From: Shewanella acanthi
Lineage (GTDB): Bacteria > Pseudomonadota > Gammaproteobacteria > Enterobacterales > Shewanellaceae
Direction: 5' to 3'
Assembly (NCBI RefSeq): GCF_019457475.1
Contig: NZ_CP080413.1
Location: forward strand, 1,674,001 to 1,738,000
Length of the DNA stretch: 64,000 nucleotides
In this document: piece by piece, positions 10,464 through 19,715 of the stretch
How the letters are laid out: every line of letters starts with the position of its first letter
Position numbering within the stretch: the stretch's first letter is position 1
Notes under the pieces: model-generated
Told to the model about the DNA's origin: nothing
What the model saw: the letters and a program-made list of their open reading frames with translations, nothing else
Database searches by the model: none
Made by a program: the position numbers and the translations under genes

Positions 10464-11528
10464 TTATTTAGCTAATTGGGTGCGTCTGTCACGTGAGGCT
10501 TGTGCCAAATCCCTTAAGAGTTTTTCAGAATCAGCCCAACTTAAGCAGGCATCAGTAATACTTTGGCCATAACACAAAGGTTGACCATCGACGACCTTCT
10601 GATTGCCTTCCTGTAAAAAGCTTTCTGCCATAATCCCAGCAATTGCAGTGCTGCCTGCGCGCATTTGCGCCATGATATTTTCTGCAACCACTAATTGTTT
10701 TGAATGGTTTTTCTCGCTATTACCATGGCTGAAATCGACAACAACCCGAGGTGTCACATCGACAGATTCTAGTTTTAAGCGGGCTTGCTCAATATCTTGC
10801 TCGAAGTAGTTCGGTTTTTTACCGCCGCGTAAAATGATGTGACCGTAAGGATTACCGTGGGTGCGGTAAACCGACATTGCGCCATCTTTATCGGGAGAGT
10901 AGAAAATATGCGGCACTTTAGCCGCTCTCACCGCATCGACTGCAATATTGATGTTGCCATCGGTGCCGTTTTTAAACCCGACCGGGCAAGAAAGGGCAGA
11001 GGCCATTTCACGGTGCACTTGACTCTCAGTGGTGCGCGCGCCAATAGCGCCCCAGGTGATGAGGTCGGCAATATACTGCCCGTTCACCATATCTAAAAAT
11101 TCGGTGGCAATCGGCAGTTTTAACTCGGTGATTTGCTGCAGTAACTGACGGGCAATACGTAAACCTTTATTGGGTTCGAAACTACCATCGAGATCAGGAT
11201 CAGAAATTAAGCCCTTCCAACCGACGATGGTACGAGGTTTTTCAAAATAAACCCGCATTAGAATGCACAGGTCGTTCTTTAACTCTTGGTGCAGTGCGGC
11301 GAGGCGATTAGCGTATTCAAGAGCCGCCTCGGTATCATGGATAGAACAAGGACCAATAATGACCAGCAGACGTTGGTCTTCACCCATAATAATGGCTTCG
11401 ACTTCACGGCGTTGCTGTACCAGATAATCGGCTGCATCTTGGGTCAAAGGGTACTCAGATGCTAGTTGTGCAGGTGAGATGACTTTTGCTAAGAGGGAAG
11501 TGCGTAATTCGTCTGTTTTAATGGTCAT
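10464..11528 (-). CDS. aroH: 3-deoxy-7-phosphoheptulonate (DAHP) synthase, AroH-like
   Basis: The enzyme condenses PEP and erythrose 4-phosphate to DAHP, the first step of the shikimate pathway. The 354 residues are full length for the type I AroFGH family, with LLVIIGPCSIHD, MRVYFEKPRT, GARTTESQVHRE, GFKNGTDGN and VDFSHGN, the last two carrying metal and substrate ligands. Over the region SPDKDGAMSVYRTHGNPYGH it matches E. coli AroH, the Trp-sensitive isozyme, better than AroG or AroF as I recall them, so I name it aroH; the allosteric effector is inferred. In E. coli too, aroH neighbours ppsR and ppsA, all linked through PEP. Its promoter region carries a perfect inverted repeat (see 11595-11639). 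Confidence 0.93.
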   Translation of the reverse strand: MTIKTDELRTSLLAKVISPAQLASEYPLTQDAADYLVQQRREVEAIIMGEDQRLLVIIGPCSIHDTEAALEYANRLAALHQELKNDLCILMRVYFEKPRTIVGWKGLISDPDLDGSFEPNKGLRIARQLLQQITELKLPIATEFLDMVNGQYIADLITWGAIGARTTESQVHREMASALSCPVGFKNGTDGNINIAVDAVRAAKVPHIFYSPDKDGAMSVYRTHGNPYGHIILRGGKKPNYFEQDIEQARLKLESVDVTPRVVVDFSHGNSEKNHSKQLVVAENIMAQMRAGSTAIAGIMAESFLQEGNQKVVDGQPLCYGQSITDACLSWADSEKLLRDLAQASRDRRTQLAK

Positions 11529-11575
11529 TCAAAATACCGAGCTTGCATGCGGCGCTTTTCGCCAGATTGCCTCGG

Positions 11576-11639
11576 ATTATAACGAATCGAGCAGCATTGC
11601 ACAGCGTCAATTGTGTTAATTGTCGACATCTGTGCAATG
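11576..11639 (-). promoter_or_regulatory. aroH promoter region with a 10-bp inverted repeat
   Basis: On the minus strand a perfect TATAAT (11581-11576) lies about 48 nt before the aroH ATG, with no good -35. Upstream, CATTGCACAG (11595-11604) and CTGTGCAATG (11630-11639) form a perfect 10-bp inverted repeat. The arm nearer the gene overlaps the expected -35, and a smaller CAATT/AATTG palindrome is nested inside. This arrangement suggests a regulated promoter; the binding protein is unknown and it does not look like a TrpR operator. Confidence 0.5.
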
Positions 11640-11679
11640 AATTTGATTTAAGTTAGACCTATTTAGCGTAAAAATGGCC

Positions 11680-11702
11680 TAAAACTGTTGCTTTATAACA
11701 GT
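11680..11702 (-). terminator. Weak ppsR terminator
   Basis: A short ACTGTT/AACAGT hairpin is followed by TTTT on the minus strand, about 5 nt after the ppsR stop. Confidence 0.4.
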
Positions 11703-11706
11703 CTTG

Positions 11707-12519
11707 TTAAAACATATGACGTTCTAGACCCGTTACATCGAGGATTTTAGTGGCGATTTCTTCCACCGAGTGGTTAGTGGTATCGATGTAAGGAATACGT
11801 TCACGCTTAAACATCATTTCGACTTCCTTGACTTCTAAGCGGCACTGCTTCAGTGAAGAGTAGCGGCTGTTCTCCATGCGACTTTGGCGAATTTCATGTA
11901 AGCGCACGGGATCGATAGTCAGGCCGAAGAGTTTTTTCTTATTCCGCTTGAGCGCCTCTGGCAATTTTAAGTTATCCATATCGTCTTCCGTGAAGGGATA
12001 GTTCGCTGCCTTTATACCAAACTGCATCGATAAGTAGAGGCTTGAGGGGGTTTTACCGCAGCGTGATACACCTAAGAGAATAAGATCGGCACTGTCCATG
12101 TGCTTTAATGTCTGGCCGTCATCGTTATCCATCGCAAAATTGATCGCATCGATACGGGCTTCGTAGCCGTGATTGGCTTTTCCGTGGGTGCGATGTTGCA
12201 CCGGTGTGGCTTTCACGCCCAAATGTTGTTCAAGTGGTGCAACGAAGGTATTTAAAAAATCGTAATCTAAGCCTTCGCTCGAATAAATGATGTCTCGAAT
12301 TTCCGGTTTTACGATGGAATGGAACACCAAAGGGCGTTCACCTGTTGTAATAAAACAATCATTAATTTGGCGTTTTACGTGCTCAGCTTTTTTCAAAGTT
12401 TCGACAAAAGGAATTGTAAGTGCTTCAAATTCTAGCGGAAATTGTGAGAGTACCGCATGACCAAAAACTTCTGCAGTGATTGCTGTCCCGTCGGAGATAT
12501 AAAATACCTTTGGTGCCAT
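11707..12519 (-). CDS. ppsR: PEP synthase regulatory protein (bifunctional kinase/pyrophosphorylase)
   Basis: PpsR (DUF299) inactivates PEP synthase by ADP-dependent phosphorylation of a Thr next to its catalytic His, and reactivates it by phosphate-dependent dephosphorylation. The 270-residue protein begins [19 protein letters not shown] and has the P-loop-like [15 protein letters not shown] at about residues 150-165, both typical of the family. A GAGGT site precedes the ATG. It is divergent from its target ppsA over a 124-nt shared control region, an arrangement known from other gammaproteobacteria. Confidence 0.95.
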   Translation of the reverse strand: MAPKVFYISDGTAITAEVFGHAVLSQFPLEFEALTIPFVETLKKAEHVKRQINDCFITTGERPLVFHSIVKPEIRDIIYSSEGLDYDFLNTFVAPLEQHLGVKATPVQHRTHGKANHGYEARIDAINFAMDNDDGQTLKHMDSADLILLGVSRCGKTPSSLYLSMQFGIKAANYPFTEDDMDNLKLPEALKRNKKKLFGLTIDPVRLHEIRQSRMENSRYSSLKQCRLEVKEVEMMFKRERIPYIDTTNHSVEEIATKILDVTGLERHMF

Positions 12520-12532
12520 ACTGACCTCTTGT

Positions 12533-12547
12533 AGTAATAAAATTACA
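12533..12547. promoter_or_regulatory. HexR-like operator between ppsR and ppsA
   Basis: The palindrome GTAAT-AAA-ATTAC (12534-12546), flanked as A...A, matches the TGTAATWWWATTACA-type HexR box described for Shewanella, with one outer mismatch. It lies about 97 nt before ppsA and 14 nt before ppsR. HexR is known to control central carbon genes, including ppsA, in this genus; binding here is inferred. Confidence 0.65.
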
Positions 12548-12643
12548 AATAAAATTATAGATTTACGCTGCTTTGGAGGGAGTGTAAAATGCCCCTGCTC
12601 CCGTGTGAAGGGGCCACAAAAATAAACTTGCGGAGATAGAACT

Positions 12644-15013
12644 GTGCAGCAATACGTACTCTGGTATCAGGAATTAGGCATGGGTGACGTCAACTTAGTT
12701 GGCGGTAAAAATGCTTCACTTGGCGAGATGATCAGCAATCTAGCTAATGCCGGTGTTCAAGTACCTGGCGGATTTGCAACTACTTCATATGCGTTCAACG
12801 AATTCCTTGAACAAAGTGGTGTTAACCAGAAGATTTATGACATCCTAGCAACACTGGATGTAGACGATGTCAATGCACTGGCACAAGTAGGTGCACAGAT
12901 CAGACAATGGGTAATCGATACTCCATTCCAACCAGCCCTCGAGCAAGCCATTCGTGAAGCTTACGATAAACTTGCCGCTGAAACTAGCGACGCATCATTC
13001 GCAGTGCGTTCTTCTGCTACCGCAGAAGATATGCCAGATGCTTCATTTGCTGGTCAGCAAGAAACTTTCTTAAACGTGAAAGGATTTGACTCAGTACTCG
13101 TCGCAATAAAGCACGTGTTCGCGTCACTCTTTAACGACCGCGCTATTTCTTACCGTGTCCACCAAGGTTACGAACACCACGGTGTTGCTCTGTCTGCCGG
13201 CGTACAACGCATGGTTCGCTCAGACAAAGCCGCTTCGGGTGTTATGTTCACTATGGACACCGAATCAGGCAACAACGATGTCGTGTTTATCACTTCATCT
13301 TTCGGCCTTGGTGAGATGGTTGTTCAAGGTGCAGTTAACCCTGACGAATTCTATGTTCACAAACCTATCCTGACTCAAGGTCACAAAGCAGTTGTGCGTC
13401 GTAATATCGGCAGCAAGCTCATCCAAATGGTTTACTCTGATGATGCTTCTCACGGCAAACAAGTGAAAATTGAAGACGTGGCTGGCGAAAAACGCCGTCA
13501 ATTCTCAATTACCGATGACGAAGTCATGGAGCTGGCTAAACAAGCCATGGTTATCGAAAAGCACTACGGTCGTCCGATGGACATCGAATGGGCAAAAGAC
13601 GGTAACGACGGCAAACTGTACATCGTTCAAGCCCGTCCAGAAACGGTCCGTAGCCGTGAAGACGTGCAGCTGATTGAGCGTTACCACTTAAAGAGCCGTG
13701 GCGCTGTGATCTCTGAAGGTCGTGCGATTGGACATAAAGTGGGCAGTGGTGTGGCTAAAGTCCTGAACTCCATCGCGGATATGGATCAAATCCAACCCGG
13801 CGATGTGTTAGTCACTGATATGACTGACCCTGATTGGGAACCTATCATGAAGCGCGCGAGCGCCATCGTGACTAACCGTGGCGGTCGTACCTGTCACGCG
13901 GCGATTATCGCCCGTGAATTAGGGGTACCAGCAGTTGTAGGTTGTGGTGACGTAACTGACCGTATCAAAAATGGTCAATTGGTGACTGTCTCTTGCTCTG
14001 AAGGTGATACTGGTTACATCTACGAAGGTAAACAAGAGTTTGAAGTCGTGTCAAACCGCGTTGACTCACTACCTGAATTACCAATGAAAATTATGATGAA
14101 CGTGGGTAACCCAGACCGCGCATTCGACTTCGCCCGTTTACCAAACGAAGGTGTGGGTCTTGCCCGTCTTGAGTTCATCATCAACCGTATGATCGGTATT
14201 CACCCGAAAGCGCTGCTTGAATTCAACCAGCAAGACGCTGAGCTGCAACAGCAAATCAACGAGATGATTGCAGGTTACGAATCACCCGTTGAGTTCTACA
14301 TTGCACGCTTAGTAGAAGGTATCGCGACGATTGGTTCAGCCTTCTATCCGAAGAAAGTGATCGTACGTATGTCAGACTTTAAGTCTAACGAATACGCTAA
14401 CTTAATCGGTGGTGACCGTTACGAGCCGCACGAAGAAAACCCAATGCTGGGCTTCCGTGGTGCAAGCCGTTATATCTCTGAATCATTCCGTGATTGTTTC
14501 GCCCTCGAGTGTGAAGCCATCAAACGTGTTCGTAATGAGATGGGTCTGAAAAACGTAGAAGTGATGATCCCGTTCGTACGTACCGTTCGTGAAGCTGAGC
14601 AAGTGATCCAACTGTTAAAAGAGCACGGTTTGGAGCGTGGTAAAGATGGACTGCGCGTTATTATGATGTGTGAAGTTCCGTCAAACGCTTTATTAGCCGA
14701 GCAGTTCCTCGAGCATTTCGACGGTTTCTCAATTGGTTCTAACGACTTAACTCAGCTGTCACTCGGTCTTGACCGTGACTCAGGTATCATCAGCCACCTG
14801 TTTGATGAGCGTAACGACGCAGTTAAGATGTTACTGTCTATGGCAATCAAAGCCGCTAAAGCTAAGGGCGCGTACATCGGTATCTGTGGCCAAGGCCCAT
14901 CGGATCACGCAGATTTCGCAGCTTGGTTAGTAGAGCAAGGTATCGATACCGTATCGTTAAACCCAGATACAGTGATTGATACTTGGTTATATCTAGCCGA
15001 AGCACACGGTTAA
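12644..15013 (+). CDS. ppsA: Phosphoenolpyruvate synthase
   Basis: PpsA makes PEP from pyruvate with ATP going to AMP and phosphate, for gluconeogenesis on lactate, pyruvate or amino acids, the main Shewanella substrates. The 789-residue frame opens at a GTG with GGAG eight bases upstream. Order: ATP-grasp PEP/pyruvate-binding domain ([20 protein letters not shown], about 120-140), the swivelling phospho-His domain with catalytic His418 in [15 protein letters not shown], and the C-terminal PEP-binding TIM barrel ([21 protein letters not shown]). The Thr just before Cys-His is the expected PpsR target. Codon use looks optimised (many GGT, CGT and AAC), suggesting high expression. It is controlled by divergent ppsR and probably by HexR. 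Confidence 0.97.
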   Translation: MQQYVLWYQELGMGDVNLVGGKNASLGEMISNLANAGVQVPGGFATTSYAFNEFLEQSGVNQKIYDILATLDVDDVNALAQVGAQIRQWVIDTPFQPALEQAIREAYDKLAAETSDASFAVRSSATAEDMPDASFAGQQETFLNVKGFDSVLVAIKHVFASLFNDRAISYRVHQGYEHHGVALSAGVQRMVRSDKAASGVMFTMDTESGNNDVVFITSSFGLGEMVVQGAVNPDEFYVHKPILTQGHKAVVRRNIGSKLIQMVYSDDASHGKQVKIEDVAGEKRRQFSITDDEVMELAKQAMVIEKHYGRPMDIEWAKDGNDGKLYIVQARPETVRSREDVQLIERYHLKSRGAVISEGRAIGHKVGSGVAKVLNSIADMDQIQPGDVLVTDMTDPDWEPIMKRASAIVTNRGGRTCHAAIIARELGVPAVVGCGDVTDRIKNGQLVTVSCSEGDTGYIYEGKQEFEVVSNRVDSLPELPMKIMMNVGNPDRAFDFARLPNEGVGLARLEFIINRMIGIHPKALLEFNQQDAELQQQINEMIAGYESPVEFYIARLVEGIATIGSAFYPKKVIVRMSDFKSNEYANLIGGDRYEPHEENPMLGFRGASRYISESFRDCFALECEAIKRVRNEMGLKNVEVMIPFVRTVREAEQVIQLLKEHGLERGKDGLRVIMMCEVPSNALLAEQFLEHFDGFSIGSNDLTQLSLGLDRDSGIISHLFDERNDAVKMLLSMAIKAAKAKGAYIGICGQGPSDHADFAAWLVEQGIDTVSLNPDTVIDTWLYLAEAHG

Positions 15014-15040
15014 TCTTTACCGTAATTTTATAAAGGTGTT

Positions 15041-15070
15041 AAAAAAGCCGCTTTTTAGCGGCTTTTTTTT
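15041..15070 (+). terminator. ppsA terminator
   Basis: The stem GCCGCT/AGCGGC is preceded by an A-run and followed by eight T residues. Confidence 0.9.
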
Positions 15071-15108
15071 GTTTATAATGGCCGAAACAATCATTACTGA
15101 AGCGGCCC

Positions 15109-18100
15109 ATGTTACCTCTGTTATCACACCAGCAAACCCTTGAGCCAGTGTATTTGGCCTACCTTGATGCTCTAGCGCAAAGCGATTACCTTGGCGATAT
15201 CGATAAACGCTACAGTGCGCGTTTAGTGCAGGCTACGGATAACTCCGTCTATCAGTTTTTGCCCCAAGCGGTGCTTTATCCTAAAAATCAGAAGGATATT
15301 CAAATTGCACTCGCCTTAGCGGCAAAGGATGAATTTAAAGAAATCACCTTCAGCGCTAGAGGTGGCGGTACCGGTACCAATGGTCAGTCGTTAACTCACG
15401 GTTTAATTTTGGATGTGTCCCGTTATATGAATCGGGTGCTTGAAATTAATCCACAAGAGGGCTGGGTGAGGGTAGAAGCGGGTGTGATTAAAGATGCGCT
15501 CAACGATGCGCTGCGCCCTCACGGATTTTTCTTCAGTCCTGACTTGTCCACGTCAAACCGCGCCACCATTGGTGGAATGATCAATACCGATGCCTCAGGT
15601 GCAGGCTCCTTAGTTTATGGTAAAACTTCGGATCATGTGCTTGCGCTTAAAAGTGTATTGATTGATGGCAGTGTGTTAGACACGGCGCCGCTTGCCGCCG
15701 AGCGGTTAAGCCAAGATGAAAACCTAAGTGATAATCCATTAGGCCACGGTTTAATCAAGGCCATCGCTAAGGTGTGCCGCGACAAGCGTGATTTGATTGA
15801 AAAACAATTCCCGAAATTGAACCGCTTTTTAACGGGTTATGATTTAAAGCATGTCTGGAATGACAATCTGAGTCAGTTTGATTTATCGCGGATATTAACG
15901 GGCTCTGAAGGCACGCTTGCGGTCATTACCGAAGCCAAACTTAACCTCACGCAGCTACCAAGTGAGCGTGCGATGGTGAATATTAAATACGACTCCTTCC
16001 AATCGGCGCTTCGCCACGCACCCTCCTTAGTTGCGGCAAGGGCAACAGTGGTTGAAACCGTCGATTCTAAAGTGCTTAACTTGGCCCGTGAGGACATCGT
16101 ATGGCATTCGGTTTCAGCGCTTATTCAAGAAGTGCCGGGCAAAGTCATCGATGGTCTGAATATGGTTGAGTTTGCTGGGGACACCGAAGAGGTCTGTGCG
16201 AAACTTGCCGAGCTCGAAGCCGTTTTAAATGAGCAAATTCGCTTAGGCGAGTGTGGTGTGCTTGGCTATCAAGTGACCCAAGATAAAGCCAGCATTGAAA
16301 AAATTTACGGTATGCGTAAAAAGGCCGTAGGATTACTCGGCGCCACGAAAGGCCGCCGTAAACCCTTGCCCTTTGCCGAAGATACCGCTGTTCCGCCTGA
16401 AAAGTTAGCAGATTTTATTCTCGAGTTTAGGGCATTACTGGATAGCCATAATCTGCACTACGGCATGTTCGGCCATGTGGATGCTGGCGTATTACATGTA
16501 AGACCCGCGCTGGATATGTGCGACGCCGAAGATGAAAAACTGCTGCGGGTGATTTCCGATCAAGTTGCCGCGTTAACCCTTAAATACGGCGGGTTGATGT
16601 GGGGCGAGCACGGTAAAGGGGTGCGCGGAGAATATGGCCCAGTGGTATTTGGTGATGAGCTATATGGGGTATTGCAGGATATTAAAGGTCTGTTCGACCC
16701 CGATAACAAGCTAAATCCCGGTAAGTTAGTCGCGCCTAAAAATGTGGCCAGACTAGCGTTTGATGTCGACAGTACTAAACGCGGCAGCTTCGACAGGCAA
16801 ATCCCCGTGAAAGTTCGTGATGATTTCCCTGATGTAATGAACTGTAACGGCAATGGTCTGTGTTTTAACTACAGTAGCTTCTCACCAATGTGCCCGTCAT
16901 TTAAAGTAACGGGTGACAGGGTACAATCGCCCAAAGGTCGTGCGGGACTGATGCGCGAATGGCTACGTTTGCTTGAAACTGAGGGCGTAGATGTGGATGC
17001 GCTTGCACGGGCAAAACCCTTAGGGCTGTTACAGCGCATGCAAAATAGCATAAACGCTAAGCGTGATTACGATTACTCCCATGAGGTGATGGAATCTCTT
17101 AAGGGTTGTTTGGCCTGTAAGGCATGTTCAAGCCAATGCCCTGTGAAAGTCGATGTGCCTAAGTTTAGGGCGCAGTTCTTTAATATTTACTATCAACGTT
17201 ATTTACGTCCGGCTAAGGACTATTTGGTTGCAGGTATTGAGGACAGTCTTCCTATGATGGCGGCAGCCCCACGTTTAACCAATTTCGCCTCCCAAAACCG
17301 CCTGAGTCAATGGGTTATCAAAAAGGCAATTGGTTATGTGGATGCGCCAGCGTTATCGGTGCCAACCTTAAAACAGCGCCTCGATGGTCACGCAAGTCGT
17401 GGGTATGACTTAGATGCGTTAAAAGATATTCCTGTCGCCGACAGAGCTCAGTACGTACTGGTGGTGCAAGATCCGTTCAATACTTTCTATGATGCGGAAC
17501 TGGTTTATCGCTTTATCCAATTGATTGAAAAATTGGGCTTTAAGCCTGTGTTATTGCCCTTTAAGCCCAACGGTAAACCCACCCATATTAAAGGCTTTTT
17601 GGATAAATTTGCTAAAACGGCACGCTCAAGTGCGGATTTCCTTAATCGAGTACACAAGCTTGGCATGCCAATGGTGGGGATCGATCCCGCATTAGTGCTG
17701 TGTTACCGCGACGAATATAAGGAAATTCTTGGCGTTAACCGCGGCGCCTTTGAGGTGAAGCTCGCCAATGAATGGCTACTGGGTATTTTGAGTGACATAC
17801 CATCTAAAGCGATGCAGGATAAGCAATTTACTTGGTTTAGTCACTGCACCGAATCGACTGCTAAGCCCAATACAGCAAACGAGTGGACGCAAATTTTCAG
17901 CCACTTCGGCGCTAAGCTCACGTCGGTCAACTTAGGTTGCTGCGGTATGGCGGGAACTTACGGTCATGAGGCTGAAAATCTGGAGCGATCAAAGGCCCTA
18001 TTTGAGATGTCATGGCAACAGACGCTCAATAAAACCGAACAGACTCAAGTGTTGGTATCGGGTTATTCCTGTCGCAGCCAAGTGAAGCGCTTTGCAGGCT

Positions 18101-18150
18101 ATAAACCTCAGCATCCATTAGAAGCCTTGTTAGCATTGCTAAAAAACTAA
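15109..18150 (+). CDS. ydiJ: YdiJ-type FAD/Fe-S D-2-hydroxyacid dehydrogenase
   Basis: This large 1013-residue fusion comprises an FAD-binding PCMH domain (about 30-270; SARGGGTGTNGQS, SNRATIGGMINTDASGAGS), an FAD-oxidase C-terminal domain (about 270-560; MFGHVDAGVLHVRP, MWGEHGKGVRGEY, FDPDNKLNPGKLV), a Cys-rich ferredoxin-like segment with CLACKACSSQC (Cys667/670/673/677), and a C-terminal CCG domain (NLGCCGMAGTYGHE). Length and order match E. coli YdiJ (about 1018 residues), which I recall being assigned as D-2-hydroxyglutarate dehydrogenase; substrate here is not proven and a D-lactate role is the older annotation. A membrane or electron-carrier link through the Fe-S domain is likely. It lies directly behind the ppsA terminator, 39 nt downstream. 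Confidence 0.9.
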   Translation: MLPLLSHQQTLEPVYLAYLDALAQSDYLGDIDKRYSARLVQATDNSVYQFLPQAVLYPKNQKDIQIALALAAKDEFKEITFSARGGGTGTNGQSLTHGLILDVSRYMNRVLEINPQEGWVRVEAGVIKDALNDALRPHGFFFSPDLSTSNRATIGGMINTDASGAGSLVYGKTSDHVLALKSVLIDGSVLDTAPLAAERLSQDENLSDNPLGHGLIKAIAKVCRDKRDLIEKQFPKLNRFLTGYDLKHVWNDNLSQFDLSRILTGSEGTLAVITEAKLNLTQLPSERAMVNIKYDSFQSALRHAPSLVAARATVVETVDSKVLNLAREDIVWHSVSALIQEVPGKVIDGLNMVEFAGDTEEVCAKLAELEAVLNEQIRLGECGVLGYQVTQDKASIEKIYGMRKKAVGLLGATKGRRKPLPFAEDTAVPPEKLADFILEFRALLDSHNLHYGMFGHVDAGVLHVRPALDMCDAEDEKLLRVISDQVAALTLKYGGLMWGEHGKGVRGEYGPVVFGDELYGVLQDIKGLFDPDNKLNPGKLVAPKNVARLAFDVDSTKRGSFDRQIPVKVRDDFPDVMNCNGNGLCFNYSSFSPMCPSFKVTGDRVQSPKGRAGLMREWLRLLETEGVDVDALARAKPLGLLQRMQNSINAKRDYDYSHEVMESLKGCLACKACSSQCPVKVDVPKFRAQFFNIYYQRYLRPAKDYLVAGIEDSLPMMAAAPRLTNFASQNRLSQWVIKKAIGYVDAPALSVPTLKQRLDGHASRGYDLDALKDIPVADRAQYVLVVQDPFNTFYDAELVYRFIQLIEKLGFKPVLLPFKPNGKPTHIKGFLDKFAKTARSSADFLNRVHKLGMPMVGIDPALVLCYRDEYKEILGVNRGAFEVKLANEWLLGILSDIPSKAMQDKQFTWFSHCTESTAKPNTANEWTQIFSHFGAKLTSVNLGCCGMAGTYGHEAENLERSKALFEMSWQQTLNKTEQTQVLVSGYSCRSQVKRFAGYKPQHPLEALLALLKN

Positions 18151-18345
18151 CTCTCATGTTGCTGAATGTGGCAATAAAACTTAATTGCTGCATTCACCAC
18201 AACGAGTGACAGATTTTGGATATTGAAGAGTGCTTTAATCAAAGCGCATTTTGCACTAGATTGTAGGTGCGCCTATGTATTCCACATACCCTTTTGGATA
18301 ATTAATTGCCCGCCTTTTAGCTGGTTTGACATAAGGAATTACGTA

Positions 18346-18804
18346 ATGGAACCACGGACCCATAACGCCACGCAGGCTTTAAAGGATTTCATGCAGCCAC
18401 AGGGTACGCCCGTACTTTGCAGTGAAACACCGCTATTTCTTATCCAATCTTCGGGTGATTGGCTGTATGAGGGCAGTGCACTCCCTAAGAAGTTTGCCAA
18501 GCTATTTGCCAGTATCCTTCACTGTGATAATGACGATTATTTTCTGATTACGCCCGTTGAGAAGGTGAGAGTCGAGGTAGAGGATGTCCCACTTATCATC
18601 GTTGATTTCAGTCACGATAGTAATACTGGTTTACTTGCTGTTCGAAGCAGCATTGATACAGAGCATCTTCAAATTGACAGCAAACAAATGCGCATAACCG
18701 ATTTTGGTATTTATTTGCCACTAGAGCGGGGATTATGGGGAAAACTCAGTCGCGCCTGCTATTACAATTTCGTGAATGAATTCAATTTATCCAACGAAAA
18801 TTAA
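18346..18804 (+). CDS. DUF1285 family protein
   Basis: I recognise the DUF1285 family but no function is established. The frame is open from 18223, but I start at MEPRTHNATQ because AAGGA lies eight bases upstream and the preceding 41 codons look non-coding (Cys/Trp/Phe-rich). The 152-residue protein is soluble and acidic, mostly beta-strand in appearance, with characteristic stretches DWLYEGSALPK, YFLITPVEKV and YLPLERGLWGKLSRA. It has no membrane helix. It is probably its own transcription unit after the YdiJ-type gene. Confidence 0.75.
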   Translation: MEPRTHNATQALKDFMQPQGTPVLCSETPLFLIQSSGDWLYEGSALPKKFAKLFASILHCDNDDYFLITPVEKVRVEVEDVPLIIVDFSHDSNTGLLAVRSSIDTEHLQIDSKQMRITDFGIYLPLERGLWGKLSRACYYNFVNEFNLSNEN

Positions 18805-18831
18805 TCAACAACGATGAAATATTGATTGCAA

Positions 18832-18860
18832 TTGACAGTATAAACTGACTAGTTTATTAC
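18832..18860 (+). promoter_or_regulatory. marR promoter with embedded operator palindrome
   Basis: TTGACA (18832-18837) is separated by 17 nt from TATTAC (18855-18860). Within the spacer lies the perfect inverted repeat ATAAACT-GACT-AGTTTAT (18840-18857), the size and placement expected for autorepression by a MarR dimer. Confidence 0.65.
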
Positions 18861-18953
18861 AGGTTAAGTGATAGTATTAAATCTGACCTTGGCCGTGTAA
18901 TTGGCGGCAATTTGAGTGTTGATGGGTCTAAATGTCGTTTTCGGAGGTGCTGT

Positions 18954-19373
18954 TTGAACCGTTATGAAAGCTTAGGCTATCTTGTTTCCCACTTGAATAT
19001 TGAGCTGCAAAATGAGCTCGATTTGCGACTAAAACGCTATAATTTGGACATCAAATTATGGCCAGTGTTATTCGCCCTGTGGCAGGAAGAAGGTATCACT
19101 CAGACTGAGCTCTCAAAACGTTGTGATGTCGCTAACTACACTATGACCCGACTCTTGGACCAATTACAGGTTCAAGGCTTTATTACTCGACATCAAGAAC
19201 TCGATAATCGCCGAGCTTTTCAAATTTTTCTTACCGATGAAGCTAAGGCGCTTGAGCAGGATCTGATCCGTGAAGCTGAGCGTGTTAACGAAAAATTCCT
19301 TTCTAATTTAGCCGAATTAGAACGCACGCAATTCCTACATCTTCTTAACAAAATAAATCGTTTATCGGAGTAA
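18954..19373 (+). CDS. MarR family transcriptional regulator
   Basis: This is a 139-residue dimeric winged-helix regulator: the recognition region is TQTELSKRCDVANYTMTRLLDQLQ, the wing is TRHQELDNRRAFQIFLTDEA, and dimerisation helices lie at both ends. I start it at TTG 18954 because a perfect GGAGG (18943-18947) sits six bases before it, whereas the longer TTG-initiated frame at 18912 has no ribosome-binding site. No efflux or catabolic gene is divergent from it. The next gene downstream is a secreted protease, a possible but unproven target. The ligand is unknown. Confidence 0.9.
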   Translation: MNRYESLGYLVSHLNIELQNELDLRLKRYNLDIKLWPVLFALWQEEGITQTELSKRCDVANYTMTRLLDQLQVQGFITRHQELDNRRAFQIFLTDEAKALEQDLIREAERVNEKFLSNLAELERTQFLHLLNKINRLSE

Positions 19374-19715
19374 TAGACGGTTTATTTATCATATAAAATT
19401 CTTTTTCCCCTCATTTTTTTGAGGCTAAAGCATTGCTTAATTTTGAACCGCCTCAGCCGAATGCCATGCTGTTTACCATTTTACCCTGCCATAGCTCTAT
19501 AAAATCTTAACCCTATGTCAATATTCGATATTTATCACTATATCGAATTGGGTGCGATTTATTAATACCTTTGTTGTACAAAATGCTACATCTATGCTGT
19601 TGCCAAAATGTTGCGTGTCGCGTCATTTTGTTACTTTGAGACACACTGTTTCAACATAATAAGCATCTTCAAGCCTCAGCTTGACGAGAACGAAGCAATT
19701 TTCAGGGAACAAGAG
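19374..19715. other. Intergenic region between marR and the subtilase gene
   Basis: This 342-nt gap contains a CCTCA/TGAGG hairpin (about 19409-19424) and a long perfect inverted repeat (19523-19548). The protease frame is open across its last third (from 19608), but codons there look non-coding. No RNA gene is recognisable. Confidence 0.6.
19523..19548. promoter_or_regulatory. Perfect 9-bp inverted repeat upstream of the subtilase gene
   Basis: ATTCGATAT (19523-19531) and ATATCGAAT (19540-19548) flank TTATCACT. The length and spacing suit a dimeric regulator. It differs from the palindrome in the marR promoter. Confidence 0.45.

Noticed and set aside
19608..19715. Extended N-terminus of the subtilase
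   Set aside because: The 36 extra residues would bury the signal peptide and have no ribosome-binding site.
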